Assembly: GCA_016191985.1 (NCBI GenBank)
Contig: JACPVB010000047.1
Coordinates: 1 to 13,967 of the forward strand
DNA length: 13,967 bases
Source: Chloroflexota bacterium
GTDB taxonomy: Bacteria > Chloroflexota > Anaerolineae > Anaerolineales > Villigracilaceae
Direction: 5' to 3'
The first letter of the stretch is position 1. Every line of letters starts with the position of its first letter. The translations under genes and the position numbers were made by a program. This document shows, piece after piece, positions 13,065 to 13,967 of the stretch. The notes beneath the pieces were generated by a model. The model ran no database searches and was not told where the DNA came from. It was given only the letters and a program-made list of their open reading frames with translations.

Positions 13065-13967
13065 TTACTTCATCAAACTGACCGCATCAAACCAGACCGT
13101 GCCACTCGTGTTCTTGTACACGAACCTGATGACCACCTGAGTGTAACTGCCCGAAGCATTGAAGGTGAGGGTATGCGCCTGGAAGGTATGGGTCCCTGGT
13201 GTGCAGTTGATCGTCTTGGCATTGACCAGGGTGGCTCCATTGTAGAGCCTGACCTGTCCCCGGCATAAACCATCAGCAGGGATGGAGTTACCCTTCTCTT
13301 TGAATGAGAAAGTGAATTGATCCCCGGCAGAGCCGCTAAGGTTGAGAGTCTGGGTCAGGGTTTTAGTTTTGCCCACGGTGCCGTTCATGCGGACGGAGGC
13401 GGTGCCTTCGCTATGAACCGTGAGGGACTTTCCATCGGTGCCGGCAAAGTTATGAGAGACCCAGAACTTGGGAGTCTTGGAAGCGCCCACGTAGGTATTG
13501 AAGCCGCCGTTCAAAGCACGCTGGGAGGCGCTGTAGGTGGAAATGGTCCAAGTGTAGGAAGCGGGAGAGGCATCCGCGTTGCTGGCGGCATCAATGGCGC
13601 GGACTTCAAAGGTATGCGAGCCATCGCCGAGCGGACCGAAATTGTCGCCGGAGGTGCAGGCGGCAAACCCGCCGCCATCCACCTGACATTCAAAAGAGGC
13701 CACACCGACCAGGTCACTGCCGCTGAAGGTGAAGACTGCGGCGGAAGAACTGGAGGGATTCGCAGGCTGGCTGTCAATCGTGGTATTCGGGGCGGTGGTA
13801 TCTTCCACGAGAATATCAAAGGAGGCGGAACCGGTATGGCTGGCCGCATCGGTGGCTTGACAGGTGATGGTGGTGGTTCCGATGGGGAAGGTGTCGCCGG
13901 AGTTGTAATCGCAGGTGGGTGTCAATGCGCCATCTACATCATCCTGGGCGCTGACGGTGAAGTTGAC
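13065..13967 (-). CDS. 3' part of a secreted HYR/Ig-like protein with shared C-terminal domain (5' end outside the window)
   Basis: The frame is open from the window edge to the stop at 13065: 300 codons. Codons before 13925 continue the protein (VNFTVSAQDDVDGAL), so the TTG near 13925 is not the real start. The order is an HYR domain (end near VEDTTAP, about residues 1-57), an Ig-like domain (TIDSQPANPSSSSAAVFTF; FECQVDGGGFAAC), then the roughly 154-residue C-terminal domain starting ASQRALNGGFNTY and ending TSGTVWFDAVSLMK. A hand count over the C-terminal domain gives about 80% identity to the 283-2544 protein, and the HYR/Ig-like part is similarly close. The two genes are thus recent paralogues over this stretch, and both are followed by a hairpin of the same family. 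A beta-helix N-terminal part upstream is likely but not visible. Confidence 0.88.
   Translation of the reverse strand, partial: VNFTVSAQDDVDGALTPTCDYNSGDTFPIGTTTITCQATDAASHTGSASFDILVEDTTAPNTTIDSQPANPSSSSAAVFTFSGSDLVGVASFECQVDGGGFAACTSGDNFGPLGDGSHTFEVRAIDAASNADASPASYTWTISTYSASQRALNGGFNTYVGASKTPKFWVSHNFAGTDGKSLTVHSEGTASVRMNGTVGKTKTLTQTLNLSGSAGDQFTFSFKEKGNSIPADGLCRGQVRLYNGATLVNAKTINCTPGTHTFQAHTLTFNASGSYTQVVIRFVYKNTSGTVWFDAVSLMK

Noticed and set aside
13923..13925. TTG as a start codon giving a complete 286-residue protein
   Set aside because: The same frame continues upstream to the window edge with HYR-domain sequence matching the paralogue, so the gene is cut by the window.

Overview
The window reads as a chromosomal stretch from an environmental bacterium, most likely a Chloroflexota member of the Anaerolineae type. 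This is inferred from gene style only: large secreted proteins with right-handed beta-helix ('choice-of-anchor Q'-like), HYR and Ig-like modules, a sugar ABC importer without its own ATPase, a chagasin-like lipoprotein, and a GCCACAG/CTCTGTGGC dispersed repeat of a kind common in such genomes. No rRNA, tRNA, CRISPR array, transposase or integrase is visible. Every supported gene is on the minus strand.

Read in the direction of transcription (right to left): (1) 13967-13065, the 3' part of a secreted HYR/Ig-like protein, ended by a strong hairpin terminator; (2) 12841-11958, a two-gene overlapping unit of a degenerate stand-alone receiver protein and a chagasin-like lipoprotein; (3) 11801-6309, a giant 1830-residue secreted mosaic (beta-propeller, beta-helix, MBG-type repeats, Ig-like domains, C-terminal beta-sandwich), followed by a hairpin and a dispersed repeat; (4) 5992-2985, a tightly overlapped sugar-type ABC importer operon (binding lipoprotein and two permeases), again closed by a hairpin; (5) 2544-283, a 753-residue secreted beta-helix/HYR protein with its own hairpin; (6) 129-1, the start of a small membrane-anchored protein leaving the window.

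Two threads tie the region together. First, three proteins with different front ends carry the same roughly 154-residue C-terminal domain. It runs from an (E/Q)RAxNGGFNTY start to a VWFDxVSLxK end at the very C-terminus, and may be a shared surface-retention or ligand-binding module. Second, a roughly 190 bp non-coding module occurs twice, at 2727-2918 and 12847-13035. Each copy has a hairpin terminator, an array of seven GTTTAAG-like heptamers with identical spacing in both copies (20, 22, 10, 12, 12, 12 bp), and a conserved promoter-like end (ATGACT, 18 bp, TAAAGT). It sits in front of the beta-helix gene and in front of the receiver/lipoprotein unit, so it looks like a portable terminator-operator-promoter cassette that may put these genes under one unidentified regulator. 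This is the most unusual element of the window.
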